Source: Allopusillimonas ginsengisoli (lineage in GTDB: Bacteria; Pseudomonadota; Gammaproteobacteria; Burkholderiales; Burkholderiaceae_B). Taken from it: 64,000 nt of DNA. This document shows positions 28,879-38,069 of this stretch, piece by piece. The DNA is taken from assembly GCF_004153455.1 (NCBI RefSeq), contig NZ_SDQE01000003.1, positions 62,001 through 126,000 on the forward strand, given 5' to 3'. Each line of letters begins with the position of its first letter. Position 1 is the first letter of the stretch. The notes below the pieces were generated by a model. The model searched no databases and had not been told where the DNA came from. It worked only from the letters and a program-made list of their open reading frames with translations. The position numbers and the translations under genes were made by a program.

Positions 28879-30300
28879 TTACCAGACTGCAAAGAACAGC
28901 ACCCAGGCAAGGCAGAACGGCACAACGCCCAGTGACGCCAGACCAACAGCAGACAGGCGCCGGACCACGCCGCACCCGCCCGTGCCGCTGACCCGCCACA
29001 GCAGGCGCACGCTCCATGCCAAGGCCAGCCCCAGAAAGGTGAAACGCACACCCAGCGCCCAGGACGTCGACATGCCTTCGTGCTGGAGCAGGGTCAGTGT
29101 CGTGGCCGACAGCCCCAGGAATACGCCTACCCCTGCGGCAGGAATCAACGCCTGGGCCAACCTGTCCAGACCAACGCGCACCTGCAACGGCGCGCCCGAC
29201 GCATCGCGCACAACAGGCGCCGCGGAAGCTGGCGGGGCGCCTGTCAAGCACCGGCTGGCCAACCATAGCCCCAGATAAACTGCCCCGCCCACGAACAGGG
29301 CAGCGCCAAAGATAAACACAAGAATGACCTCCGCATCCAGCCAACTGAAGGTGTCGTTGGCGTCGGGATAATGGGTCAGGATGAACCACGGCGCGTTCTG
29401 TGCCAGCGGCCAGTAAATGTCATGCTCAACCAGCCAGGTCGCCTGTGCCTGCTTGAGCGTCACAAACCACGGGCTGGCGCTCCATAGGAACGCCCCCACC
29501 GCCAGCCCCATCAAACCGAACACGATAAGGGCCGTCTGCCAGTGATCGCCCGTCTCGACATGCACGACTTCGGTCTCGGGCGAACGGGGTGTGAGCTGTA
29601 TCGCGCCACGATAGTCACTGCAGCGACCACACATGTGGCAGTCCGCCGCGCCTTTCATATGACGCAGCGGCACCAACGGCGCACAGTTGATGGCCTCCGT
29701 GCGTCGCTCGGGATGGCGCCACGCCGCTTCACTCACTTTGTAGTGCCAGGGAGCCAGCTTGGCCAAAAGCTGAAAAACGCCATTGACCGGACAGAGGTAC
29801 TTACACCAAACCCGTTTATTGCGTCCATAGCGCCAACCAACAACCATCGCTGCCGCCGTGGACCCACCCAGTACTGCCAGCACAGCAAGTGGATACTGAT
29901 ACACACTGACCAGCTGTCCGTAAATCGTCGTGAGCGCAAAGGCCACAAAAGGCCATCCACCCCATCGCATCCACTTGGGAATGGCGCGCCCCTGGCCATG
30001 CTCGCTGGCCCACTCGCTCAGCATGCCTTCGGGACAGAACCACCCGCACCAGGCGCGTCCGAGCAAAGGCATGGACAACAGCACAAACGGCCACCAGACA
30101 CCCCAGAACGCAAACTGCGCAAAGATCGTCAGGTTATTGAATACGGAGGCGCTGCGGTCCGGCAAAGGCAGCAGCGCAGGGACAATTAACAGGAACAGAT
30201 AAAACGCCACGATGATCCACTGCAGCCGCCGTAGCCAGCGGGCGTGATCGCGCAAAAAATTGGCAAATCCTGTTGCCGTGGAACGCAGTGCATGACCCAT
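28879..30300 (-). CDS. ftrD: FtrD polyferredoxin (ferrous iron transport)
   Basis: A 473-residue membrane 4Fe-4S protein of the NapH/CcoG type. About six to seven hydrophobic segments flank three cysteine clusters: CGWFCPEGMLSEW, CKYLCPVNG and CHMCGRCSDY. In Bordetella FtrABCD it is thought to take electrons away from Fe(II) oxidation at the periplasmic side so Fe(III) can pass through FtrC. It starts 4 bp after ftrC and is the last gene of the operon. Confidence 0.85.
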   Translation of the reverse strand: MGHALRSTATGFANFLRDHARWLRRLQWIIVAFYLFLLIVPALLPLPDRSASVFNNLTIFAQFAFWGVWWPFVLLSMPLLGRAWCGWFCPEGMLSEWASEHGQGRAIPKWMRWGGWPFVAFALTTIYGQLVSVYQYPLAVLAVLGGSTAAAMVVGWRYGRNKRVWCKYLCPVNGVFQLLAKLAPWHYKVSEAAWRHPERRTEAINCAPLVPLRHMKGAADCHMCGRCSDYRGAIQLTPRSPETEVVHVETGDHWQTALIVFGLMGLAVGAFLWSASPWFVTLKQAQATWLVEHDIYWPLAQNAPWFILTHYPDANDTFSWLDAEVILVFIFGAALFVGGAVYLGLWLASRCLTGAPPASAAPVVRDASGAPLQVRVGLDRLAQALIPAAGVGVFLGLSATTLTLLQHEGMSTSWALGVRFTFLGLALAWSVRLLWRVSGTGGCGVVRRLSAVGLASLGVVPFCLAWVLFFAVW

Positions 30301-30304
30301 GGCG

Positions 30305-31159
30305 CTATACCCGCGCGGACGCTGAAGCCAACCGCCCTTGCCGGGCCGCGACGCCTGCCCGCCTGAGAAGCAAATACACCCCCACCCAGTACATCGCCCA
30401 GACGATCAGCTGCATCAATGAAGGGTAGGCGCGATAGCCTGCGAAGTCGGCAAGCACTTTGCCCAGCCCGCCCTGGGTATCGAGCAGCCAGCTGCTGTCC
30501 CAGACCGGATCAATCAAGGTGGGTAAGACATCCAGTGAAATCAGGTGATCCATTCCCGACACCAGTAGCGCGCTGGCCAGCAGCAGAAGCAGGATTTCTG
30601 TCAGTTTGAAAAAACGCCGCCATGTGATGAGTTTCCCCCCGGCCTGGAGCAACCAGAACGACAACAAGGCGGCAATGAATCCGAGTACGCCAGCCCATGC
30701 AAGACTGGCTGCCGAGCCCTGCGCAACCCCCGCCATAATGGTGCCGTACAAAAAGACGACCGTCTCGCTGCCTTCACGCGCGACGGCGATGGCCACCAGC
30801 ACCAATAAACCCCACCAATTGTCGCTCTGAACATCTTGGCTGGCGCCCTGCTCCAGTTCGCGCTTCAGGCCGCTCCCGTGACGCTTCATCCAGTAGACCA
30901 TCTGTACAACGAGTGCGCAGGCGGCAAGCGCCATGATGGCCTGAAACCACTCCTGGCCTTCATCGCTCAGCCACGATGAGATCCCCAGCAGAACCAGCGC
31001 CAGCATGACCGCCAGGCCCAAGCCGGCCACGACGCCGCCCCACAGCCAGGGCAGCCCTTTTCGGCCTTCTGCAGAGGCGCGCAGCCATGTGTATAGAATA
31101 CCCACCACCAACAGCGCTTCGACGCTTTCGCGCCATACGATAAAAGCAACTTGTTCCAT
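30305..31159 (-). CDS. ftrC: FtrC iron permease (FTR1/EfeU family)
   Basis: A 284-residue, seven-helix permease of the FTR1/EfeU family. The two iron-binding REXXE motifs are visible, RESVE at about residues 10-14 and REGSE near residue 130. It is the membrane channel of the FtrABCD importer. It sits 14 bp after ftrB. Confidence 0.92.
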   Translation of the reverse strand: MEQVAFIVWRESVEALLVVGILYTWLRASAEGRKGLPWLWGGVVAGLGLAVMLALVLLGISSWLSDEGQEWFQAIMALAACALVVQMVYWMKRHGSGLKRELEQGASQDVQSDNWWGLLVLVAIAVAREGSETVVFLYGTIMAGVAQGSAASLAWAGVLGFIAALLSFWLLQAGGKLITWRRFFKLTEILLLLLASALLVSGMDHLISLDVLPTLIDPVWDSSWLLDTQGGLGKVLADFAGYRAYPSLMQLIVWAMYWVGVYLLLRRAGVAARQGRLASASARV

Positions 31160-31173
31160 TTGGCCCTGTTTGT

Positions 31174-31518
31174 CTAAGGCTTGGGCACGACGACCAGCGT
31201 GCCCTTGACGTCTTGATGAAAATCATCAAAGAATGGATATTCGCCGGGCCGCTTGATGGTCAGCACAACAAAGGAGCTGACGCCCGGGCCCAGTACTTTT
31301 TCCTTGCGCAGCGGCAGGCTTTCGAACTCAACGGGTTGCTGGCTTTCGTTGATCAGCTTGATCTTGAAGCGGCCGGACGGCACCTCGAGCCGTGCTGGTT
31401 CAAAGGTGCCATCAGGCTTGAACCTGAGTTCGAAGGTGGGCAGCTCGGCAGCAACGAGCGGCCCTGTGAACAAAACCGCAAGCGCGATTGCCGCTACGCG
31501 GCAACTCAGCCGTGGCAT
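31174..31518 (-). CDS. ftrB: FtrB periplasmic cupredoxin
   Basis: A 114-residue exported cupredoxin-like protein: signal peptide to about residue 24 (...LFTGPLVAAE), then a small beta-barrel (FKPDGTFEPARLEVPSGRFK; PGEYPFFDDFHQ near the end). In FtrABCD it is proposed to oxidise Fe(II) bound by FtrA. The ATG at 31518 overlaps the ftrA stop as TGATG; a TTG three bases earlier is an alternative. The metal ligands are not the standard blue-copper set, so the metal is uncertain. Confidence 0.85.
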   Translation of the reverse strand: MPRLSCRVAAIALAVLFTGPLVAAELPTFELRFKPDGTFEPARLEVPSGRFKIKLINESQQPVEFESLPLRKEKVLGPGVSSFVVLTIKRPGEYPFFDDFHQDVKGTLVVVPKP

Positions 31519-32054
31519 CAATAGCCACCCTTCTTGCCGGTGCCGGCGAAGACGAATTCATAATCCACATCAAAAGGCTTGAACCAGGGCGCAACGCCGG
31601 TTTCCTTATCAACATGACGGCCGAAATGATTCATTGCGCTCGCCTCGGGCGAGGCGACAGAAAAGGTGAGCTTGTACTTGCCGGGGCCTTCGAGCTTGAC
31701 GTTGTCGCCGTAATGAGGGCCATCGTTCGCGACCATGGGCATTAAATCGCCCTGAATGACTTTGTCGCTCCCTGCCTTTTGCAGTCGGTACTTGATATTG
31801 AGATAAGGCGCCCATGCGCCTTCAGGCAGGCCGTTCTTGTTGTCCGCCGTGGCGTGAATATCGGCCTCGAGATGCACATCCGATTCTTTTGCGGCGCGCA
31901 TCATGCCTTCTGGCTCCATTTCCACCGGCTGCAGATACACCGCGGCCACTTCCAGGCCGGCATGTTCGGAAGGCTCTCCGATAGGATATTCAACCGCCGC
32001 CGCCGGCATTGCCATGCCCACCCCCAATGCCAGAATTGCCAGATGCCTATACAT
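31518..32054 (-). CDS. ftrA: FtrA periplasmic iron-binding protein (P19/Tpd family)
   Basis: A 178-residue protein with a clear signal peptide (cleavage after PAAA, about residue 20) and the P19/Tpd fold: YPIGEPSEHAGLEVAAVYL with the conserved Glu/His, and EADIHATADN. It binds Fe(II), and Cu in homologues, in the periplasm. I chose the ATG at 32054 so that the signal peptide starts normally; GGAG lies 9 nt upstream. First gene of ftrABCD, with a candidate Fur box 22 bp upstream. Confidence 0.88.
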   Translation of the reverse strand: MYRHLAILALGVGMAMPAAAVEYPIGEPSEHAGLEVAAVYLQPVEMEPEGMMRAAKESDVHLEADIHATADNKNGLPEGAWAPYLNIKYRLQKAGSDKVIQGDLMPMVANDGPHYGDNVKLEGPGKYKLTFSVASPEASAMNHFGRHVDKETGVAPWFKPFDVDYEFVFAGTGKKGGY

Positions 32055-32076
32055 GCTTACGCGCTCCAATAACAAG

Positions 32077-32095
32077 ATTCATTCTCATTATTATG
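32077..32095 (-). promoter_or_regulatory. Candidate Fur box for ftrABCD
   Basis: Minus-strand CATAATAATGAGAATGAAT matches the 19-bp Fur consensus at about 11 positions, with AATAATGAGAATGA as overlapping hexamers. Iron repression is expected for this operon; the match alone is moderate. Confidence 0.5.
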
Positions 32096-32142
32096 AAGCA
32101 CGTGGCCTTACAACCATCTGAATACAGGCCCGCGCGTCAGGG

Positions 32143-32706
32143 TTATTTTTTGTCGTTTCGCGGCGGCGGCGGCGCAAATGGAAATACGGAAAACACGTTG
32201 CGTGTCTGATCCTGCATCTGGTCCTGCATTTGCACGAATAGATTCTTGCTTTGATCTACATAATTGCTCATCATATTCTGCAGCACAGGGGCCTGCACAT
32301 TCATGAATTGTGCCCAGGCCTCGGGACCGAACTGCGTCCCGTAAAGGCCCTTTGACTGCTCTGCCATGCGCTCCTGAATCTCCATGAAAGCCTGGATGTT
32401 CTTTTCCAGATAGGAGCCCATGACACCCTGCATTGCATGGCCATAGAAACGGATAATCTGTGACAAGGCTGTTGCCGAGAACATTGGCTTGCCACCGCTT
32501 TCTTCTTCGAGAATGATCTGCAGCAAAATACTACGCGTGAGATCTTCACCCGATTTTGCGTCAACCACTTGAAACAGCTGGGCATCCAGCACCAGTTGTT
32601 TGACATCCGAGAGCGTGATGTACGCACTGGTATGGGTATCGTACAGTCGACGGTTAGGGTATTTCTTTATAAGACGGGGCGTGCTGCTGTCTTGGGTTTG
32701 CGTCAT
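32143..32706 (-). CDS. phaR: Polyhydroxyalkanoate synthesis repressor PhaR
   Basis: A 187-residue PHA-granule-associated repressor that regulates phasin genes. It opens with the conserved PHB_acc_N domain (LIKKYPNRRLYDTHTSAYITL), followed by a PHB_acc helical repeat (FYGHAMQGVMGSYLEKNIQ). The C-terminus is Gln/Met-rich with a proline run. I used the ATG at 32706; the longer frame begins with TTG. It lies downstream of phaB on the same strand. Confidence 0.95.
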   Translation of the reverse strand: MTQTQDSSTPRLIKKYPNRRLYDTHTSAYITLSDVKQLVLDAQLFQVVDAKSGEDLTRSILLQIILEEESGGKPMFSATALSQIIRFYGHAMQGVMGSYLEKNIQAFMEIQERMAEQSKGLYGTQFGPEAWAQFMNVQAPVLQNMMSNYVDQSKNLFVQMQDQMQDQTRNVFSVFPFAPPPPRNDKK

Positions 32707-32765
32707 GTCTCTGGCCAATTAGAATATTTTCATTCAAGCGACAGGAAGAGGTCGCCTTGTTAAGC

Positions 32766-33503
32766 TTAACCCATATGCAGCCCACCATTCAGCGAAAAAT
32801 CGGCGCCGGTCGCAAAACCTGAATCATCCGACGCCAGCCACACCACCATGGCGCCGATTTCGTCGGGCGTGCCCAATCGCCTGACGGGAATCGTGGCGAC
32901 GATCTTTTCCAGCACATCGGGCCGCATGGCGCGCACCATATCGGTACCAATATATCCCGGGGAAATCGTGTTGACCGTTACCCCTTTGCTGGCGACTTCC
33001 TGGGCCAGGGCCATCGTAAAGCCATGTATGCCTGCCTTGGCGGTGGAGTAGTTGGTTTGCCCGAACTGCCCTTTCTGGCCATTGACCGAGCTGATGTTGA
33101 TGATCCGCCCCCACTGCCGATCTATCATTCCATCTATTACTTGCTTGGTGACATTGAAAAGGCTGTTCAGATTGGTATCGATAACTACCCTCCAGTCTTC
33201 CGCGCTCATTTTTCGGAACAGGCCATCACGGGTAATGCCCGCATTATTGACCAAAACATCAATAGGCCCTAGTTCCGACTTGACGCGATCAAAAGCCTCT
33301 ACGGTGGAGTCCCAGTCTGACACGTTGCCAACGGAGGCATGAAATTTATAGCCCTGGCTGGCCTGTTCGTCCAACCATTGCTTGAAATTGCGGCTGGGGC
33401 CGCAGCCCGCCACCACCGTAAAACCTTCCCGCGCAAGCTTCTGGCAAATGGATGTTCCAATCCCCCCCATGCCACCGGTTACGTATGCGAGTTTGCTGGT
33501 CAT
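32766..33503 (-). CDS. phaB: Acetoacetyl-CoA reductase PhaB
   Basis: A 245-residue short-chain dehydrogenase giving (R)-3-hydroxybutyryl-CoA for PHB. The nucleotide motif is YVTGGMGGIGTSICQ, NNAG is at about residues 86-89, and the catalytic S-Y-K set sits in ISSVNGQKGQFGQTNYSTAKAG. The start has GGGAG upstream. It lies 91 bp after phaC. A phaA thiolase is not in the window. Confidence 0.95.
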   Translation of the reverse strand: MTSKLAYVTGGMGGIGTSICQKLAREGFTVVAGCGPSRNFKQWLDEQASQGYKFHASVGNVSDWDSTVEAFDRVKSELGPIDVLVNNAGITRDGLFRKMSAEDWRVVIDTNLNSLFNVTKQVIDGMIDRQWGRIINISSVNGQKGQFGQTNYSTAKAGIHGFTMALAQEVASKGVTVNTISPGYIGTDMVRAMRPDVLEKIVATIPVRRLGTPDEIGAMVVWLASDDSGFATGADFSLNGGLHMG

Positions 33504-33594
33504 ATTGTTCTCCCTTTATGTGATCTGCCTGGATGTTTACTGTACGACCGTCACATGAGAACGGTCCATCGTTAAAATCTGATGAAAAACCTCG

Positions 33595-35244
33595 CTATAC
33601 GGCCCTGGTCAGCGCATAACGCCCGGGAGCAGGCTCGATGAGCTGATACTTGGCATTGCCAGGCTTTGCGCGTGCCCGCACTGTCGACCCCGACTGCGAG
33701 GCCAGCCACTCGCTCCAGTCTGGCCACCAACTGCCAGGCTGCTGCCCGGCGGCCTCCAGCCATGCGGCCGGGTCGCCGTCCCTGGCCTTCCCGCCGCGGA
33801 CAGATTCCTCCTCCAGGGTCCAGTAGTGCCTGCGCCCTTTGGAAGGTGGATTGATCACCCCCGCGATGTGGCCCGACGCACCCAGCACAAAACGCACAGG
33901 GCCACCGAGCAAATGGCTGCTGGCATAGGCCGCATGCCAGGGCACGATATGATCATCGTGTGACCCATAGACGTAGGCGGGCATGTCCACAGTTCCCAGG
34001 TCCAGCGCATAGCCATCCACCTTGATGCGCCCGGGTACTTTCAGATTGTTCTCAAGATAGGTATTGCGGAAATACCAGGTAAAGAAAGGCCCCGGCAGAT
34101 TCGTGCCATCCGCGTTCCAATAGAGCAGGTCGAAGGGAGGAGGCACATCGCCCATGAGATAGTTGCTGGTCACGTAGTTCCAGACCAGCTCGCCAGGACG
34201 CAGAAACGAAAACGTAGTGCCGAGTTCACGAGCCGTCATCAGGCCGCCATGCCCAAGCTGATGCTCGCGCAATTGAGCATGACATTCGTCAACGAAAACA
34301 TCCAGCACGCCAGTACGCTCGAAATCGAGCAGCGTGGTCAGCAGCGTGAGCGAACAGGCAGGATCTTTCCCCTGAGCGCGTGCCAGGGCAAGCGCAGAAG
34401 CAAGCAAGGTGCCCCCTACGCAAAACCCCAGCGCATTCAGTTGAGGTTGTCGCGTAATGGCGCAGGCGACTTCGATGGCCTTGAGCACGCCATTTTGCAG
34501 ATAGTCCGCCCACGTTGCGTGCTGTATATCGTCGTTATCCGAAGGCAATGGGTTGCGCCATGAGATCAGAAAAACCGTGTGCCCCTGCTCAAGCGCATAC
34601 TGCACGAACGAATTGCTCTCCTGCAGGTCCAGTATGTAATATTTGTTGATGCAAGGCGGAACAATCAGGAGCGGGCGCTGATAGGTCTTGGGCGTGAGCG
34701 GCGCATACTGAATCAACTGCATGAGCGGGTTTTCAAAGACAACACTGCCTTCGGTTGCCGCAATATTGCGTCCCAGATCAAACGGGGTTTCGTCGGATTG
34801 CGTCAACCGCCCTTGCTGAATATCCTTGAACAGGTTTTGCACGCCTTTGCGCAAAGACTGGCCCTGCGTTTGCAGCATGGCGCGTTGGGCCACCGGGTTG
34901 GTCGCCAGAAAATTGGAAGGCGACACAGCATGCACCCACTGCATGGCGGCAAAGCGCAAACGATCGCGAACAGACTCGTCGACCTGCACGGCATCAACCA
35001 TCTGATCCATCGCATTGGCCGTCAGGACATACGCATGTGCCAGGAATGCATGGGCGGGACTCGCTGCCCAGGCTTCATCATGAAAGCGCCTGTCGCGCGG
35101 AGGGCGCAGCGCGCCCTGCTGAGCCTGGGTTGCAGCTTCAAGCCAGCCCTTGGCGAACTCTGCCTGAATCTGCGCAAGCCTTTCCGGCTCGATATTTGCC
35201 GGCGCCGGCCACTTGATGTTGGTATTCGCACTCAATTCAGACAC
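33595..35244 (-). CDS. phaC: Class I PHA synthase PhaC
   Basis: A 549-residue class I poly(3-hydroxyalkanoate) synthase, at the short end of the family. The lipase-like box with catalytic cysteine is GFCVGGTLLASAL; the catalytic Asp and His appear in YVYGSHDDHIVPW and LGASGHIAGVINPP. The C-terminus shows the SWWPDW family motif. The start is GTG. It polymerises the PhaB product and leads the phaC-phaB-phaR set. Confidence 0.96.
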   Translation of the reverse strand: MSELSANTNIKWPAPANIEPERLAQIQAEFAKGWLEAATQAQQGALRPPRDRRFHDEAWAASPAHAFLAHAYVLTANAMDQMVDAVQVDESVRDRLRFAAMQWVHAVSPSNFLATNPVAQRAMLQTQGQSLRKGVQNLFKDIQQGRLTQSDETPFDLGRNIAATEGSVVFENPLMQLIQYAPLTPKTYQRPLLIVPPCINKYYILDLQESNSFVQYALEQGHTVFLISWRNPLPSDNDDIQHATWADYLQNGVLKAIEVACAITRQPQLNALGFCVGGTLLASALALARAQGKDPACSLTLLTTLLDFERTGVLDVFVDECHAQLREHQLGHGGLMTARELGTTFSFLRPGELVWNYVTSNYLMGDVPPPFDLLYWNADGTNLPGPFFTWYFRNTYLENNLKVPGRIKVDGYALDLGTVDMPAYVYGSHDDHIVPWHAAYASSHLLGGPVRFVLGASGHIAGVINPPSKGRRHYWTLEEESVRGGKARDGDPAAWLEAAGQQPGSWWPDWSEWLASQSGSTVRARAKPGNAKYQLIEPAPGRYALTRAV

Positions 35245-35319
35245 CTTCTGCTAACAACACTTGAGAGCAATAGTCTCCGGCAATTGAAAGCGTGTCAATC
35301 AGGGTAATTCGGTAGCGCG

Positions 35320-36117
35320 CTAACCCTTAGATGGCGCTGTTCCCGAGAGCCAGGCCACGGTGGCGATGCGGCCGGTCACGCCATCACGCCGATACGAGTA
35401 GAAAGCGTCTGGGTTGTCGTAAGTGCAAAGACCGCTCAGTTCGATTTGCTCAACGCCTGCGTGCTGCAAACGCCAACGCGCAAGACCAGGCAAGTCTGCA
35501 CGCCATTTTTTTTTCATCGAACCGACACAATCAATAAAAAAAACAGCGGTCTCCGGGTCATTTTCCACAAAGCGCTCATGGACATCTTCACCGACTTCAA
35601 ACCAGGCCTGACTGATCGCAGGCCCTATCCATGCACGCCACTGCCCGACTTGCGGTGCTTTTTGACGTAAGGCATTCAGCGTATTTTCCAGTACGCCAGC
35701 AGCCAGACCACGCCAGCCAGCGTGCGCAATGCCAAGCGCATCGCCATCTCGCCCCGCGATCACGACAGGCAGACAATCCGCCGTCATGATGGCCAGCACG
35801 CGACCAGGTTGCGTTGTGATCGACGCATCCGCAACCGGAGGATCTGCATCAGCACCGATCAAGACCCGATCCGCATCGCATACATCGGCACCATGCACCT
35901 GTTGCAGCCACACCGGCTCTGCGGGGAGTGCCGCACGAAGCAGTTGCCTGTTCGCTGCGACATGCGTGGCGTCGTCGCCGGCATGCATCCCCACGTTGAA
36001 CGAGGCCCACGCGCCTGTACTGGCGCCTCCGTGACGGGTTGTGCAGAAATAATCCACGCCCGGCCAGGCCTGTCCCGATACGGTGGTGAGCAAGCCGCTC
36101 TGGTTTAGTCTTGCCAT
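35320..36117 (-). CDS. pgeF: Peptidoglycan editing factor PgeF (YfiH, laccase-domain)
   Basis: A 265-residue Cu/Zn-binding DUF152 protein. Conserved metal/active residues appear in QQVHGADV, TADCLPVVI and GIAHAGWRGLAAGVLENT. In E. coli the homologue prevents misincorporation of L-Ser into peptidoglycan precursors; it is often annotated polyphenol oxidase. It overlaps the end of rluD by 13 bp, a pairing common in proteobacteria. Confidence 0.93.
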   Translation of the reverse strand: MARLNQSGLLTTVSGQAWPGVDYFCTTRHGGASTGAWASFNVGMHAGDDATHVAANRQLLRAALPAEPVWLQQVHGADVCDADRVLIGADADPPVADASITTQPGRVLAIMTADCLPVVIAGRDGDALGIAHAGWRGLAAGVLENTLNALRQKAPQVGQWRAWIGPAISQAWFEVGEDVHERFVENDPETAVFFIDCVGSMKKKWRADLPGLARWRLQHAGVEQIELSGLCTYDNPDAFYSYRRDGVTGRIATVAWLSGTAPSKG

Positions 36118-37067
36118 GTGATCGCTTCCAGCACTTGTTCAAAATCAGTTGCCAGCGGTGATTCGAAACTGATCCGTTGACCGGACGAAAAATCATCGAA
36201 ACGCAATGCGCGAGCATGCAGCAACTGCCGCGTGGCGCCCGCCAGACAACTGCCGCCATAGAGCGTGTCAGCAACCAGGGCGTGGCCGATGCTGGCCATA
36301 TGTACGCGGATCTGATGTGTGCGGCCGGTTTCGAGCACGCATTGCACCAGGCAGACGCCCTTTTCTTCTGGCGTGTGGCCACTGCGCAAAGCGGTGTAAT
36401 GGGTGACTGCTGCTTTGGCGGCCACGGGTCGATCAACGCTCATGCGTACTGGAACGCGCGGGTCCCGGCCAATTTCCGCACGGATCGTTCCGCTGTCGGA
36501 TACCCGGCCATGAACAAGCGCGAGATACTCCCGGCTCACGCTGCGCGCCTGCAATTGTCTGACCAGATGTGTCTGGGCCCTGTCGTGGCGAGCCACGACA
36601 AGCAGACCGGAGGTGTCCTTGTCGAGTCGATGCACAATCCCCGCACGCGCCACGCTGGCCAGCTCAGGATAACGATATAGCAGGCCATTGAGCAAGGTGC
36701 CATGCCAGTTGCCCGCCCCCGGATGGGTGACCAATCCCGCAGGCTTGTCGACAATGATCCAGTCGGGGCTCTCGGCCACTACGCAAAATGTCACATCCTC
36801 GGGGGCAAACGCCAGGGCTTCGGGCGGTATTTGCTCCCATACCGTAATAACATCACCAGGGTAGACCGTCTGCTTGTTCTTGACTGCGTGGTCATTGACC
36901 AGGACATGGCCAGAAGCTATCCACCCCTGCAGGCGGCTGCGCGAATGGTCGGGCAACAACTGCGCCAGCACCTTGTCCAGGCGCTCCGGCCTTGCGTCGA
37001 CCGCCAGTCTGAACTGCAGGGGCTCAGGGGGGAGGAAACTTTCTTTGGCAATATCCGTGTCAGGCAT
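36105..37067 (-). CDS. rluD: 23S rRNA pseudouridine(1911/1915/1917) synthase RluD
   Basis: A 320-residue RluA-family enzyme: N-terminal S4 domain (RLDKVLAQLLPDHSRSRLQGWI) and catalytic domain with VHRLDKDTSGLLVVARHD holding the active-site aspartate. It modifies helix 69 of 23S rRNA. It is divergent from bamD across 50 bp, the arrangement conserved in many proteobacteria. Confidence 0.95.
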   Translation of the reverse strand: MPDTDIAKESFLPPEPLQFRLAVDARPERLDKVLAQLLPDHSRSRLQGWIASGHVLVNDHAVKNKQTVYPGDVITVWEQIPPEALAFAPEDVTFCVVAESPDWIIVDKPAGLVTHPGAGNWHGTLLNGLLYRYPELASVARAGIVHRLDKDTSGLLVVARHDRAQTHLVRQLQARSVSREYLALVHGRVSDSGTIRAEIGRDPRVPVRMSVDRPVAAKAAVTHYTALRSGHTPEEKGVCLVQCVLETGRTHQIRVHMASIGHALVADTLYGGSCLAGATRQLLHARALRFDDFSSGQRISFESPLATDFEQVLEAITWQD

Positions 37068-37117
37068 GGCGACAAATCATATAATCAGCGTGCAATGCTA
37101 ACACCAAGGATGCTTTT

Positions 37118-37966
37118 GTGACTCGTAACGATTTCAATCTGCTTCGCCACCAAGGCCATGTGCGTCTGTGCCTGGCGGTACTCGGTCTGGCGGCCATCAT
37201 GATGTTTACTGGCTGCAGCACCATCAAGGCCGAACGCGATGAAACCGCTGGCTGGACCGCGGACCAGCTCTATCAGGACGCCCGTGCCGAGATAACGGGC
37301 GCCAACTGGGAGCAGGCGCGCAAACGGCTCGAAGCCGTCGAGGCGCGCTACCCGTTTGGCAGCTATGCGCAGCAATCCCTTATCGATCAGGCCTATGTCA
37401 ACTGGAAAGACGGCGAACCCGAGCAGGCGCTGGCCGCCATCGACCGGTTCGAGCGCCAGTACCCGAATCATCCGGGCACTGATTACATGCTTTACCTCAA
37501 GGGCCTGATCACGTTCACGCCGCCCAGCGCCGCCTTTTCAAGGTTCACGCGCCAGGACCCCAGCGAGCGGGACCCCAAGGGCCTGCGCGAATCATACGAT
37601 TCGTTCAACCAGCTGGTTCAGCGCTATCCGGACAGTCGTTATGCCACGGATGCGCGGCAGCGCCTGACCTGGCTGGTCGACACCATTGCACGCAACGAAG
37701 TGCACGTAGCCCAGTATTACTATGAGCGCAGCGCCTATGTTGCGGCGGTCAATCGTGCCAAAACAGTGATTACCGACTTCCAGGGCGTGCCTATCGCCGA
37801 GAAGGCCTTATATATCATGTATTTGTCTTATGACAAGCTTGGCCTGACCGATTTGCGCGATGATACCAAGCGCGTTTTGGACAGCAACTTTCCCAACAGC
37901 AAATATTACGAGCAGGGGCTGGATGAGCCCAAAGGAAGCTATCTCAATCCGATCAACTGGTTCTGA
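37118..37966 (+). CDS. bamD: Outer-membrane assembly lipoprotein BamD
   Basis: A 282-residue lipoprotein of the BAM complex. The signal sequence ends in a lipobox at FTGC (Cys33). TPR-like repeats follow (QLYQDARAEITGANWEQARKRLEAVEARYP). The start is GTG with AAGGA 7 nt upstream. It is divergent from rluD and followed by a strong terminator. Confidence 0.95.
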   Translation: MTRNDFNLLRHQGHVRLCLAVLGLAAIMMFTGCSTIKAERDETAGWTADQLYQDARAEITGANWEQARKRLEAVEARYPFGSYAQQSLIDQAYVNWKDGEPEQALAAIDRFERQYPNHPGTDYMLYLKGLITFTPPSAAFSRFTRQDPSERDPKGLRESYDSFNQLVQRYPDSRYATDARQRLTWLVDTIARNEVHVAQYYYERSAYVAAVNRAKTVITDFQGVPIAEKALYIMYLSYDKLGLTDLRDDTKRVLDSNFPNSKYYEQGLDEPKGSYLNPINWF

Positions 37967-38021
37967 TCGCCAGTACACTGAGACATTGCACAGCGCGCGC
38001 CCTGGGCGCGCTGGCACGAAG

Positions 38022-38046
38022 AGCCGGCATTGCCGGCTTTTTATTT
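38022..38046 (+). terminator. bamD terminator
   Basis: AGCCGGC-ATT-GCCGGCT followed by TTTTATTT; a second GC hairpin (AGCGCGC / GCGCGCT, 37992-38012) lies just before it. Probably also acts for the convergent helicase gene. Confidence 0.85.
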
Positions 38047-38069
38047 GAGAGGCAGAACCCGGACCGGAA

